This document shows positions 1-8,309 of a stretch of 64,000 nucleotides of DNA, one piece after another; position 1 is the stretch's first letter, and every line of letters begins with the position of its first letter. The notes below the pieces were generated by a model, which searched no databases, had not been told where the DNA came from, and saw only the letters and a list, made by a program, of their open reading frames with translations. The stretch covers positions 2,294,001 to 2,358,000 of the forward strand of contig NZ_QWEV01000005.1 of the NCBI RefSeq assembly GCF_003858395.1, read 5' to 3'. The DNA is from Acidipila sp. EB88. GTDB lineage: Bacteria; Acidobacteriota; Terriglobia; Terriglobales; Acidobacteriaceae. A program made the translations under genes and the position numbers.

Positions 1-732
1 CGCGCCATCGGCCACACCGGCGATGGCTTTTGCTTTGACAACGAGGAGCCGCGCCACCGTGTCTGGCTCGATGCCTTCGACCTGGCCTCGCGCCCTGTCT
101 CTTCCGCCGAGTACCTCCAGTTCATGGAAGACGGCGGCTATACCCGCTCCGAGCTCTGGCTCTCCGAAGGCTGGGACACCGTGCAGCGCGAGCAGTGGGA
201 AGCGCCGCTATACTGGCACCGCGAGTCCGGCGAGGCCGAGTGGACTGTCTTTACCCTGCGCGGCGAGCAGCCGCTCCGCAACCTGCTGGCCGCGCCCGTC
301 TGCCACATCTCCTACTTCGAGGCCAATGCCTTTGCCCGCTGGGCCGGCATGCAGCTCCCCACCGAGGCGGAATGGGAAGTAGCGGCGGCCGAAAGCCACC
401 TTGCCGCCACGCCCGAAAAGTCGCTGCTGCTCGAAGGCGACTCACTGCATCCCCTGGCTTCGCTGCCCGAAGACGGCAGCGAAGGCGCCCTGCGCGAAAT
501 GCTCGGCAATGTCTGGGAGTGGACCGGCAGCGCCTACCTGGGCTATCCCGGCTACGCCGCCCTGCCCGGCGCCCTCGGCGAGTACAACGGCAAGTTCATG
601 AGCAACCAGATGGTGCTGCGCGGCGGATCGGTGGCAACACCGCTCTCGCATATCCGCGCCAGCTACCGAAACTTCTTTCCCCCGCACACACGCTGGCAGT
701 TCTCCGGCGTGCGTCTGGCGCGGCACCAGTGA
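1..732 (+). CDS. egtB: EgtB, ergothioneine biosynthesis iron(II)-dependent sulfoxide synthase (C-terminal part)
   Basis: Open in frame from the first base, so the 5' end lies outside the window. EgtB joins cysteine or gamma-glutamylcysteine to hercynine with O2. The visible 243 residues are the formylglycine-generating-enzyme-like (FGE-sulfatase) domain: an N-terminal stretch around [17 protein letters not shown], then [20 protein letters not shown], then [11 protein letters not shown], and the typical end with VLRGGS and FSGVRLARH. The iron-binding DinB-like N-terminal half with its histidines is not visible. The stop is 12 bases before egtD, so the two form an operon, which strongly supports EgtB over another FGE-like protein. 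Confidence 0.9.
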   Translation, partial: RAIGHTGDGFCFDNEEPRHRVWLDAFDLASRPVSSAEYLQFMEDGGYTRSELWLSEGWDTVQREQWEAPLYWHRESGEAEWTVFTLRGEQPLRNLLAAPVCHISYFEANAFARWAGMQLPTEAEWEVAAAESHLAATPEKSLLLEGDSLHPLASLPEDGSEGALREMLGNVWEWTGSAYLGYPGYAALPGALGEYNGKFMSNQMVLRGGSVATPLSHIRASYRNFFPPHTRWQFSGVRLARHQ

Positions 733-744
733 AAGTTCTCCTAC

Positions 745-1743
745 ATGGCCTCTGTTGAGACATCGCTCTTCGATCTATCCCCGGCTACGCAGGCAACACA
801 ACGCAACACGGTTCTGGGCTCCGAGGTACTGGCGGGCCTGACGCACGACCCAAAGACGCTCAGCCCCTGGCTCTTCTACGACGAGCGGGGCTCCGCGCTG
901 TTTGAGCAGATCACCGACCTGCCCGAGTACTACGTCACACGCACTGAGCGCAGCATCTTCGCCCAGCACGCCCCCGAAATAGTGGCCCGTGCCGCCAGTG
1001 GCGAGCGGCTGGCCGTGATCGAGCTCGGCGCGGGCACGGCGTCCAAAACCGGTTTGCTCCTCTCTGCTACCGCCGCGCAGCAGGGCAGCGTCGAGTACTA
1101 CCCGATCGACGTCTCCGAAAGCGCACTCGTCGAAGCCAAGCGTCATCTCGAACGCACCCTGGCTGACGTGCACGTGCACACCCGCGTGGGCGACTACACC
1201 GACGGGCTTGGCCGCATCGATGCACCCGGCATGCGCAGGCTCGTGCTCTACATCGGTTCGTCCATCGGCAACTTCGAACCTGCCGACGCCACCACCCTGC
1301 TGCGTGCCGTGCGCGCCGAGCTTTCCCCGGGCGACCAGCTGCTGCTGGGCGCCGACCAGCACAAGGCCGAACCGCTGTTGCTCGCTGCCTACAACGACGC
1401 GCAGGGCATCACCGCAGCCTTCAACAGCAACGTGCTGCACCGCATCAATCGTGAGCTTGGCGCCAACTTCGACGTGGATGCCTTCCGGCACGAAGCCCGC
1501 TGGAACGCGCCGAAGTCCCGCATCGAAATGCACCTGTGCAGCACGCGCGCGCAAACCGTCCAGATCCCGTCCCTCGGCATCTCCGTGCACTTTGCCGCCG
1601 GCGAAACCATTCACACCGAAAGCAGTTACAAATTCACTGATCAGCAGGTGCTTTCCATCCTGCACGAAGCAGGCTTCGCCTTGCGCCAGGAATGGAAGGA
1701 CGCCCAGGGCTGGTTCGGCGTCTACCTCGCCGAAGCCATCTAG
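745..1743 (+). CDS. egtD: EgtD, L-histidine N-alpha-methyltransferase
   Basis: 332 residues, close to the usual EgtD length. It transfers three methyl groups from SAM to the amino group of histidine, giving hercynine, the EgtB substrate. The family signature LFYDERGSALFEQIT followed by LPEYYVTRTE is at residues 44-68, the SAM-binding loop VIELGAGTASK at 91-101, PIDVSESAL follows, and YIGSSIGNF lies near 168-176. The ATG at 745 is 12 bases after the egtB stop. Ergothioneine is a cytosolic antioxidant thiol. No other ergothioneine genes are visible; egtBD alone is the usual minimal set outside actinobacteria. Confidence 0.95.
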   Translation: MASVETSLFDLSPATQATQRNTVLGSEVLAGLTHDPKTLSPWLFYDERGSALFEQITDLPEYYVTRTERSIFAQHAPEIVARAASGERLAVIELGAGTASKTGLLLSATAAQQGSVEYYPIDVSESALVEAKRHLERTLADVHVHTRVGDYTDGLGRIDAPGMRRLVLYIGSSIGNFEPADATTLLRAVRAELSPGDQLLLGADQHKAEPLLLAAYNDAQGITAAFNSNVLHRINRELGANFDVDAFRHEARWNAPKSRIEMHLCSTRAQTVQIPSLGISVHFAAGETIHTESSYKFTDQQVLSILHEAGFALRQEWKDAQGWFGVYLAEAI

Positions 1744-1785
1744 CTGGACGTTCGCCCGCTCCATTCGGGCACCCCGACTAGGCCG

Positions 1786-1820
1786 GGTGCCCCATATCGC
1801 GCGTCTGAGATGTCGGTAGA
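1786..1820. repeat. Degenerate copy of the GGGTGCCCCAT hairpin repeat
   Basis: Just downstream of egtD, between convergent genes, the sequence GGGTGCCCCATATC followed by GTCTGAGATGTCGG resembles the better-preserved hairpin at 19039-19064 (GGGTGCCCCATGTCTCG ... CGAGACGTGGG). A second small hairpin, GCCCG-N7-CGGGC, precedes it at about 1753-1769. Together they probably end transcription from both sides; this is inferred from position and sequence only. Confidence 0.45.
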
Positions 1821-1865
1821 GCTTCGCTCACCGCGAACGCCCCACCCGCAAAGCTCACAACAGCC

Positions 1866-3008
1866 CTAACCCCCGCGCGCAGACTCCCCCGGCAGCGCTG
1901 GCATCTTTCCACCCACTGCACTGAACCGCGTCCGGGGAAACGCCTCGGGAAACTCCCGCTGAATAAACCCGATCATCGCCTCGCGCACAATGCAGCGCAG
2001 GTCGAACTGGTCACTCGCATTGCGCGAACTCAGCAGGCAGCGGATCTCCATCGTCTGCTCCGAAAGATTTGTCACTTGCAGCGCCTTGATCTTGCGATCC
2101 CACAGCGGCTGCTCCTCCAGCACGCGAAAGAACTCCTCGCGCAGCGCGTCCACCGGTACCGAGTAATCCACGTACAGAAACGCCGTGCCCATCAGGTCCG
2201 CATGCTCACGCGTCCAGTTCTGAAAAGGCTTCTCGATGAAGTACGTGAGTGGCACCACCAGCCGCCGATAATCCCAGATCGCCACCACCACGTACGTCGT
2301 CGTGATCTCTTCGATCTTGCCCCACTCACCTTCCACAATCACCACGTCATCCAGTCGGATCGGCTCCGTCAGTGCAATCTGCAGCCCTGCCAGCAGGTTC
2401 GACGCGGTGGACTTCGCTGCCGTCGCCAGCACCAGGCTGGCCAGCCCGGCCGAGGCCAGCAGCCCCGCGCCGTAATGCCACAGGCGCGAGTTCTGGAACA
2501 GCGACAGGATCAACCCAACGTCGATCACCAGCAGCAGAATGATCGCCATCCTGCGAAGCAATTGCAACTGCGTACGCACCCGGCGCGCCTTGAGGTTGTC
2601 CGCAACGCCCACGTCGTAGCGCAGCAGAAACACTTCTTCAAACAGGTACACGCCGGACACCATCACCCAGCCGATCACCAGGAAGAAGATGACCCACAGC
2701 ACCGTGCGCAGCGTGCCCAGCAGCGGGTCTTCGATCGGAAACAGCGGCAGCACTGCCTGCATCACGGCAAGCAGCGTCACCCACAGGGCAGGCCTGCGGA
2801 TGCGCTGCGTCACGATGCGCAGCAGCGGCGAGGCTTCCACTTCTTTATGTCGAAAGCGCCCCAGCAGCCTGAAGATGATCGCATGCAGCGCCATCACCAG
2901 CGTGATCGCGAAACAGATCACCACCGTCGCCACGATCAACTGCACATGGTGCGGCGTCAGCGAGGCGACATTGGAAACAGCCGGTGCCGCATGCGGGGCT
3001 TCCCTCAC
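1866..3008 (-). CDS. MscS-family mechanosensitive ion channel
   Basis: About 380 residues. Several hydrophobic helices fill the first 200 residues (for example LIVATVVICFAITLVMALHAI and LWVIFFLVIGWVMVSGVYLF). The MscS pore-lining and beta-domain signature follows: GLASLVLATAAKSTASNLLAG, then ALTEPIRLDDVVIVEGEWGKIEEITTTYVV. The reading frame is open back to 3128, but I chose the GTG at 3008 because it overlaps the moaC stop as GTGA, a standard coupling arrangement; the upstream ATG would lie deep inside moaC. MscS channels release solutes on hypo-osmotic shock. Pairing with molybdenum-cofactor genes has no clear functional reason. Confidence 0.88.
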   Translation of the reverse strand: MREAPHAAPAVSNVASLTPHHVQLIVATVVICFAITLVMALHAIIFRLLGRFRHKEVEASPLLRIVTQRIRRPALWVTLLAVMQAVLPLFPIEDPLLGTLRTVLWVIFFLVIGWVMVSGVYLFEEVFLLRYDVGVADNLKARRVRTQLQLLRRMAIILLLVIDVGLILSLFQNSRLWHYGAGLLASAGLASLVLATAAKSTASNLLAGLQIALTEPIRLDDVVIVEGEWGKIEEITTTYVVVAIWDYRRLVVPLTYFIEKPFQNWTREHADLMGTAFLYVDYSVPVDALREEFFRVLEEQPLWDRKIKALQVTNLSEQTMEIRCLLSSRNASDQFDLRCIVREAMIGFIQREFPEAFPRTRFSAVGGKMPALPGESARGG

Positions 3009-3532
3009 TGCGAGGGCTCCGCGCGCGCAACCGTGCCGGTCGCGCGCTGGTAGTCGCCGCTCTTGCCGCCGGTCTTGCGCACCAGCTGCAGGTTCTGGAT
3101 GGTGATGCCCTTGTCGAGCGCCTTGCACATGTCATACACGGTCAGCGCCGCCACCCCAGCGGCCGTGAGCGCTTCCATCTCGACCCCGGTGTTAGCAGTT
3201 GTCGCGGCGGTCGCGCGAATCAGCACACCCGCATCCGTGATGCGCGCCTCCACGTCCAGAAACGAAAGCGGGAGCGGGTGGCACATCGGGATCAGCTCGC
3301 TGGTGCGTTTGCCCGCCTGGATCCCGGCAAACCGGGCGACCTCCAGCGGATTGCCCTTGGGATTACTCGGCAGCGCAGCCAGCACCGCGGGCGAGAGCAC
3401 CACAAACGCCTCGGCCTCTGCCTCACGCCGCGTGGCCACCTTCGCGCTTACATCCACCATGCGTGCCGTGCCTTCGGCATCGTAGTGCGACAGCCGTTCG
3501 CTGCCGTCCGTCATTTTTGTCGAATCCGCCAT
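3005..3532 (-). CDS. moaC: MoaC, cyclic pyranopterin monophosphate synthase
   Basis: 175 residues. MoaC converts 3',8-cyclo-7,8-dihydro-GTP, the MoaA product, into cyclic pyranopterin monophosphate, the first stable molybdopterin intermediate. The sequence starts with the family's MVDVSAKVATRREA block, and has GIQAGKRTSELIPMCHPLPL, TTANTGVEMEALTAAGVAAL and YDMCKALDKGITI, which contain the conserved active-site histidine and lysines. The roughly 9 residues before the SHYDAEG segment and the tail after GGKSG look variable. It lies 37 bases after moeA on the same strand, so the two are probably cotranscribed; moaA, moaD and moaE are not in the window. Confidence 0.96.
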   Translation of the reverse strand: MADSTKMTDGSERLSHYDAEGTARMVDVSAKVATRREAEAEAFVVLSPAVLAALPSNPKGNPLEVARFAGIQAGKRTSELIPMCHPLPLSFLDVEARITDAGVLIRATAATTANTGVEMEALTAAGVAALTVYDMCKALDKGITIQNLQLVRKTGGKSGDYQRATGTVARAEPSQ

Positions 3533-3569
3533 GGCACCAGCCTATCCCAGCGCCCGGCAACCACTTTGT

Positions 3570-4832
3570 TCAGGCGAGCAGCACCGAGACAATTGCGCCC
3601 TCCACGAGCACGCCACCCTGCTGCCCCTCGGGTTCCGGCGCCACGGCGAAGCAGTTCGCCTGCGCCGTCGCCGCCAGGTCGCCCGAGCCCTGCCATGCCA
3701 CTACCTCAACGCTGCCACCCTCGATGGCATGCGTGAGCTGCGCCGGCAAAAAACGCGTGAGCCCCGGCTTGCACTCCAGCCGCCCCCGCAGCCGCGCCTG
3801 CACAAACCGCGGCGCGTAGCCACGCTCCCCCGCAAGCGCCGCCAGCACCGGCGCCACAAACAAGGCGAAGCACACAATTGTCGACACCGGGTTTCCCGGC
3901 AGCCCAAAGAAGGGAAGCGCCGCCTGCCCGCTGCCCTCCAGCAGGCCGAACACCACCGGCTTGCCCGGCTGAATGCGCGCCCCCGTAAACAGGAAGCGCC
4001 CGCCCAGCGCTTCCAGTGCCGGTTCCACCAGGTCGTACTTGCCCATGGACACGCCGCCCGAAAGCACCACGAGGTCGCACGTAGCTGCCGCCGTCCGGAT
4101 CGCCGCTTCCAGAGCCGCGGCATCGTCCCGCACCGGGGGCGCCAGCACCGGCTCGCCGCCCAAGGCACGCACCTGCGCAGCCAGCGTCCACGAATTGGAG
4201 TTGCGGATCTGGTGCGCCAGCGGCTGCTCGCCCAGCTCCACCAGTTCGTCCCCGGTCGAGAGAATCGCCACCCTCGGCCTCCGCCACACCGCAACCTGCG
4301 CATAGCCGCACGAGGCAGCCACAGCCACACCGTGCGCAGTAAGCCGTGTGCCTTCCGGCAGCACCACCGCCCCGGCGCTCGCCTCCGCTCCCGCGGGCAC
4401 CACGTTCTCGCCCGCCTTGATCACGCGACCGGCCTCCAGCGCAATTTCCGTCCCCCGGCGCTCCACGTGCTCGACCATTACGACGCAGTCTGCGAAGGCC
4501 GGCACCGGCGCCCCGGTCATGATCTCCACGCAGCCACGCTCCGGCACGGCGCCGCCGGTCCAGCATTCACCCGCGCGCAGCAGCCCCACCACTTCGAGCG
4601 GGCCGGCCTGCGCAAACTCCGCCGCCCGGCCCGCGAAGCCATCCCGCGTCGAGCGCGCAAACGGTGGCTGATCCCGGTCGGCGACCAGGTCCTGTGCCAG
4701 CACCCGACCCTGCGCCTCCAGCAGGGACAGTTCCTCCCGCCCGCGACTGCCTTGTGCGGCAAGCCGCCCGGCCTGCTCCCGCACGATGGCGGCTGCCTCC
4801 TGGTACGGCAATGGTTTTGCAGCAACACTCAC
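3570..4832 (-). CDS. moeA: MoeA, molybdopterin molybdenumtransferase
   Basis: 420 residues, normal length. MoeA inserts molybdate into adenylated molybdopterin. Visible blocks: ADRDQPPFARSTRDGFA near 55-70, MTGAPVPAFADCVVMVEHV near 105-123, the MoCF_biosynth domain with ILSTGDELVELG, VVLSGGVSMGKYDLV, VFGLLEGSGQAALPFFGLPGNPVS near 285-310, then the C-terminal domain IV. First gene of the moeA-moaC-mscS group. The start lies just beyond a terminator-like hairpin belonging to the upstream TPR gene, so moeA probably has its own promoter in the 4833-4854 gap or depends on readthrough. Confidence 0.95.
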   Translation of the reverse strand: MSVAAKPLPYQEAAAIVREQAGRLAAQGSRGREELSLLEAQGRVLAQDLVADRDQPPFARSTRDGFAGRAAEFAQAGPLEVVGLLRAGECWTGGAVPERGCVEIMTGAPVPAFADCVVMVEHVERRGTEIALEAGRVIKAGENVVPAGAEASAGAVVLPEGTRLTAHGVAVAASCGYAQVAVWRRPRVAILSTGDELVELGEQPLAHQIRNSNSWTLAAQVRALGGEPVLAPPVRDDAAALEAAIRTAAATCDLVVLSGGVSMGKYDLVEPALEALGGRFLFTGARIQPGKPVVFGLLEGSGQAALPFFGLPGNPVSTIVCFALFVAPVLAALAGERGYAPRFVQARLRGRLECKPGLTRFLPAQLTHAIEGGSVEVVAWQGSGDLAATAQANCFAVAPEPEGQQGGVLVEGAIVSVLLA

Positions 4833-4854
4833 TCTGTGCCTCCACAGTGCATAG

Positions 4855-4887
4855 AAAAAGGGGCGACCGCCGCAGCGGCACGCCCCT
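4855..4887 (-). terminator. Rho-independent terminator after the TPR gene
   Basis: On the minus strand AGGGGCG-N15-CGCCCCT is followed directly by TTTT, a classical stem and U-run. It sits 22 bases after the stop of the TPR gene and just before moeA, which separates the two transcription units. Confidence 0.75.
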
Positions 4888-4908
4888 CGTTCGGCCTACA
4901 ACAGCCAG

Positions 4909-6006
4909 CTACTTCTTGGCCTTGTAGCTCGTCTTTACCGTTTCACCCATACTCGTCAGGATGTTCTTGGCGTCAGCCGCGAACTGCCCATCCGGCGCAA
5001 GCTCCAGGTACTTCTGATACGCATCCGAGCAGCCCGGGGGCGCCACGATCTTCTGCGTCTTCGGGTCCACCGTTGCCTTGGCGATCAGCGCCTGCCCCTT
5101 CAGGTAGTACGGGATCGGCTTGGTCGGGTCTGCGGCAATCGCCTTGTCCGCTGCCGCCGCCACCGCGTCGCCATTCTGCCCCGAGCGTGACAAAACGATC
5201 GTCTCGTTGGTGTAGTACATCCCGGCCTTGGCCGGGTCCACCTTGGCTGCCGCGTCGTATGCTGCCGTCGCATCCGGAATCTTGCTCTGCGAGGCCAGCG
5301 CCTCACCCAGCCCGTTGTTGGCCGCGCCAATCAGGTCGACGTTCGGCTTGGGCGCTGCGCTCTCGAGCGAGATCACCTTTTGCAGTGAGGTCGTCGCATC
5401 CGGGTACTTCTTTTCGCCCAGCTGCGCATTGCCCAGCTCCAGCCAGATCACGCCGGCATCCGGCTTCGCCGCGGCGTCCTTGGTCATCAGCTCGTCCGCC
5501 TCGGCATAGTTCTTGGCCTTGATGTCTTCGCGGGCCTTCTGCAGATCGGCATTCAGGGTCTTCACCACCGAGTTGTTCTTGAGTGCCTCGGCATTCTGCT
5601 TCTTGACCTCTTCCATCTGCTTGCGCTGTTCCGGCGTCATCTTGGCGATATAGTCGGCGCGGCTCAGATCGAAGTTCTCAGCCTGGTCGGTACCGGCATC
5701 GATCTTGATGTTCATCATCTGGTCGATCGGCTTGCCGCCCTGCTGCAGGTCCAGGATGTAGGTGCCCGGCGCGATGCCCGTGCCCTTGTAATCGCCATTG
5801 GCGTCGGCAGTAAAGGTGTACTTCGGCGTTTTGCCGTCAGTCGTCACCAGCACCTGCGCGCCGCCGATTGCGGCACCCACCGGGTCTTGAATGTGGCCGT
5901 GGATGCTGCCATTGGCCGTGTCGCCCTGCGCAAATGCCGCGGTGAACGGAAGCGTGGCAAGGCTGGCGAAAAGAGCCATTGCCGGGAGTGTGGAACGACG
6001 GTTCAT
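4909..6006 (-). CDS. Exported tetratricopeptide protein with N-terminal carboxypeptidase-regulatory-like domain
   Basis: 365 residues from the ATG at 6006, preceded by AGAGGAAAC, a good ribosome site. A signal peptide (MNRRSTLPAMALFASLATL to FAQG) is followed by a CnaB/transthyretin-like fold (GSIHGHIQDPVGAAIGGAQVLV, ADANGDYKGTGIAPGTYIL, about residues 30-95). A charged helical linker (MTPEQRKQMEEVKKQNAEAL) leads into TPR-like helices with repeated A-x-A-D and YPDATTSL patterns and the sequence GNAQLGEKKYPDA. Such proteins are common in acidobacterial envelopes; the binding partner is unknown. It ends in a strong terminator. Confidence 0.85.
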   Translation of the reverse strand: MNRRSTLPAMALFASLATLPFTAAFAQGDTANGSIHGHIQDPVGAAIGGAQVLVTTDGKTPKYTFTADANGDYKGTGIAPGTYILDLQQGGKPIDQMMNIKIDAGTDQAENFDLSRADYIAKMTPEQRKQMEEVKKQNAEALKNNSVVKTLNADLQKAREDIKAKNYAEADELMTKDAAAKPDAGVIWLELGNAQLGEKKYPDATTSLQKVISLESAAPKPNVDLIGAANNGLGEALASQSKIPDATAAYDAAAKVDPAKAGMYYTNETIVLSRSGQNGDAVAAAADKAIAADPTKPIPYYLKGQALIAKATVDPKTQKIVAPPGCSDAYQKYLELAPDGQFAADAKNILTSMGETVKTSYKAKK

Positions 6007-6075
6007 TGTTTCCTCTTTCCGGGGCGCGGCAACCGCCCCCTTACCCTGCGCGCCTCGTTGCGCGCCATAGCCCAT

Positions 6076-6782
6076 CTACCGAATTGTTGCGCGCTCGCGC
6101 GTGATGTAGGGGATCGGGTCCGGCACACCTGCCTCGGCAAACGCACGCAGACGAAGCACGCAGCTGTCGCACACGCCACAGGCTGCCGATTCCCCTGGTA
6201 GCAGGACCACGTTACATGCAGCGGAGCGCCTAGTTCAACTCCGAGCCGGATGATCTCGCGCTTCCTCAGGTGGATGAGCGGCGTCGCAATCTGGATGTTT
6301 CCTTCTTTCGTTCCGGTGCGGATCAGTTGCTGAAACGCCTCGTAATACGCCGGCCGGCAGTCCGGGTAACCCGAACTGTCCTGCTCCACCGCACCGATAA
6401 ACACGGTGCGCGCATCGATGGTTTCCGCCCAGCTCACCGCGGCGCTCAAAAAGTGCGCGTTACGAAATGGCACATACGTCACCGGGATCGCATCGGCGCC
6501 AATGTCCGTCTCTGTCGGCGCATCGGGCACCGCGATCGAAGCGTCCGTCAGCGCCGAGCCGCCGATTGCGCGGAACAGGTCCAGCCGCAGGTGCAGAAAA
6601 CGCGTGATGCCGACAGCCTCTGCCACCGCGCGCGCACTTTCAAGCTCCCGCGCCTCCGTCCGCTGCCCATACGAAAAATGCAGCGCGCAGGCCTCGTAGT
6701 CACGCGCCGCCAGTGCCGCGCACACGCATGAGTCCATGCCACCCGACAGTGAAACAATTGCCCGCGGTTTCTCTTCGCTCAT
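6076..6782 (-). pseudogene. queC: queC, 7-cyano-7-deazaguanine (preQ0) synthase, interrupted by a one-base frameshift
   Basis: QueC turns 7-carboxy-7-deazaguanine into preQ0 with ATP and ammonia. From the ATG at 6782, which overlaps the trmFO stop as ATGA, the frame gives a good QueC through residue 197: the PP-loop IVSLSGGMDSCV, FSYGQRT, VPFRNAHFLS, GAVEQDSSGYPDCRP, and HVTWSCYQG. It then turns into unrelated sequence. Shifting frame at the C-run 6192-6195 (GGGG on the coding strand) restores [29 protein letters not shown] and a stop at 6076-6078, a perfect QueC end of 235 residues. One missing G explains everything. The break removes the ordered CxxCxxC zinc ligands. It may be a real mutation or a sequencing error; the unshifted frame runs to 6003. 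Confidence 0.88.
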
Positions 6783-8164
6783 GCCGGCACCCCTTCCGCC
6801 ATTGCCCGCTCGCTCTCCGCGGGCGCGCCAAGCCTCTGCCACCACCCGTCGAACTGCTCCAGTGCCAGGTCGCACTGCATCTGGTGCCGCACCTTCTTGT
6901 CGCGCACCTGCTTGCGCACCGCTTCATCAAGCGGAAGCAGGAGGTCAAACGTGATATTCGCGGGTTGAAACGTCTTCGCCTCGGCATGCGTGATGTAGTG
7001 CACCAGCGAGCCCAGCGCGGTTCCCCGTGGCGCGGGCTCGGCCATTTGTCCCTTTGCCGCCGCCGCCGCATAAATCCCCGCCAGCAGCCCGGTCGCGATC
7101 GACTCCGTATACCCCTCGACTCCCGAAATCTGCCCCGCGAAAAACACGTTCGGGTACGCGCGCAGGTTGAGGTTCTCCGTCAACACGCTTGGCGAGTGGA
7201 TATACGTGTTGCGATGGATCTGCCCCCAGCGCAGGAACTTCGCATTTTCGAGCCCGGGAATCAGCCGCAGCACCCGCCCCTGGTCGGCATACTTCAAGTG
7301 GTTCTGGAACCCCACCAGGTTGTACGAGTCCGCCCGCACATTCTCCTTGCGCAGCTGCACCACGGCCCACGGGTTCGTATCCGTGCGCGGGTCGCGCAGG
7401 CCCACCGGCTTCATCGGCCCGAAGCGCAGCGTATCCCGCCCGCGCCGCGCCAGTTCCTCGATCGGGAGGCAGCTCTCGAAGTACGGCAGCTTCTCCCACT
7501 CCTTCGTCTCGGCCGGCTCGGCCGCCAGCAGCGCATCCAGGAATCGGTCATACTCCTCGCGGTTCATCGGGCAGTTGATGTAGTCGGCCGACCCCTTGTC
7601 CCAGCGCGCCTTCATGTACACGCGGTCCATGTCGATCGTCTCGGCATCCACAATCGGCGAGATCGAGTCGTAAAACGCCAGGTGATCCTTGCCCGTCAGC
7701 CGCGCCACCTCGCCCGACAGCGCATCCGAGCACAGCGGCCCGCTCGCTACCACCGTGATCCCGTCTTCCGGATCCAGCGTTGTCACCTCTTCGCGATGCA
7801 CCGTGATCAGGGGCTCCGCCGCAATCGCCTCGGCAATGTGCCGAGAAAACTCCACCCGGTCTACCGCCAGCGCATGCCCAGCCGGCACGGCCGTCGCGTC
7901 GGCCGAGCGCAGCAGCGCCGACCCGGCCCGCCGCATCTCCTGCTTCAGCACCCACGGCGCCGTGCCCGGACTCTCGCTCTTGAGCGAGTTTGAACACACC
8001 AGTTCACCAAACTCTGCTGTCTGGTGCGCGGGCGTCTGCCGCACCGGGCGCATCTCGTACAGGTCCACCGCGACGCCCAGCCGTGCCGCCGTCAGCGCAG
8101 CCTCTGGTCCAGCCAGTCCACCACCAATCACCCGGATACGCGCACCGCTTCCGATGCCGTTCAC
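6779..8164 (-). CDS. trmFO: TrmFO, folate-dependent tRNA (uracil-54-C5)-methyltransferase
   Basis: 461 residues from the GTG at 8164. TrmFO makes T54 in tRNA with methylenetetrahydrofolate and FAD. The FAD-binding loop RVIGGGLAGPEAAL is near the N terminus, followed by the GidA-like blocks EMRPVRQTPAHQT, FGELVCSNSLKS, YDSISPIVDAETIDMD, CPMNREEYDRF, ESCLPIEELARRG and GQISGVEGYTES. An upstream ATG at 8272 exists, but the GTG is backed by GGCGG six bases away and by family length. The start lies inside an 89-bp tandem duplication (8132-8309). The stop overlaps the queC start (ATGA), so queC translation is probably coupled. Confidence 0.95.
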   Translation of the reverse strand: MNGIGSGARIRVIGGGLAGPEAALTAARLGVAVDLYEMRPVRQTPAHQTAEFGELVCSNSLKSESPGTAPWVLKQEMRRAGSALLRSADATAVPAGHALAVDRVEFSRHIAEAIAAEPLITVHREEVTTLDPEDGITVVASGPLCSDALSGEVARLTGKDHLAFYDSISPIVDAETIDMDRVYMKARWDKGSADYINCPMNREEYDRFLDALLAAEPAETKEWEKLPYFESCLPIEELARRGRDTLRFGPMKPVGLRDPRTDTNPWAVVQLRKENVRADSYNLVGFQNHLKYADQGRVLRLIPGLENAKFLRWGQIHRNTYIHSPSVLTENLNLRAYPNVFFAGQISGVEGYTESIATGLLAGIYAAAAAKGQMAEPAPRGTALGSLVHYITHAEAKTFQPANITFDLLLPLDEAVRKQVRDKKVRHQMQCDLALEQFDGWWQRLGAPAESERAMAEGVPA

Positions 8165-8309
8165 AATGTGCCGCCTGTTCCACGTGCGTGTATCACTGCC
8201 TGTTGCCTTGAACGTTCGCTCCGGATACGCGCACCGCTTCCGATGCCGCTCACAATGTGCCGCCTGTCCCACGTGCGTGTATCACTGCCTGTTGCCTTGA
8301 ACGTTCGCT
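8132..8309. repeat. 89-bp tandem direct duplication across the GNAT/trmFO junction
   Basis: Bases 8132-8220 and 8221-8309 are adjacent head-to-tail copies that differ at only two positions (8161-region T/C and one more in CCTGTTCC versus CCTGTCCC), 87 of 89 identical by my reading. Each copy holds the end of the GNAT frame, TTGTGA, in which the GNAT stop TGA overlaps a GTG start. In copy 8221-8309 the TGA ends GNAT; in copy 8132-8220 the GTG starts trmFO. A 30-codon frame from the GTG at 8253 ends at the TGA 8163-8161, again overlapping the trmFO GTG. Confidence 0.93.
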
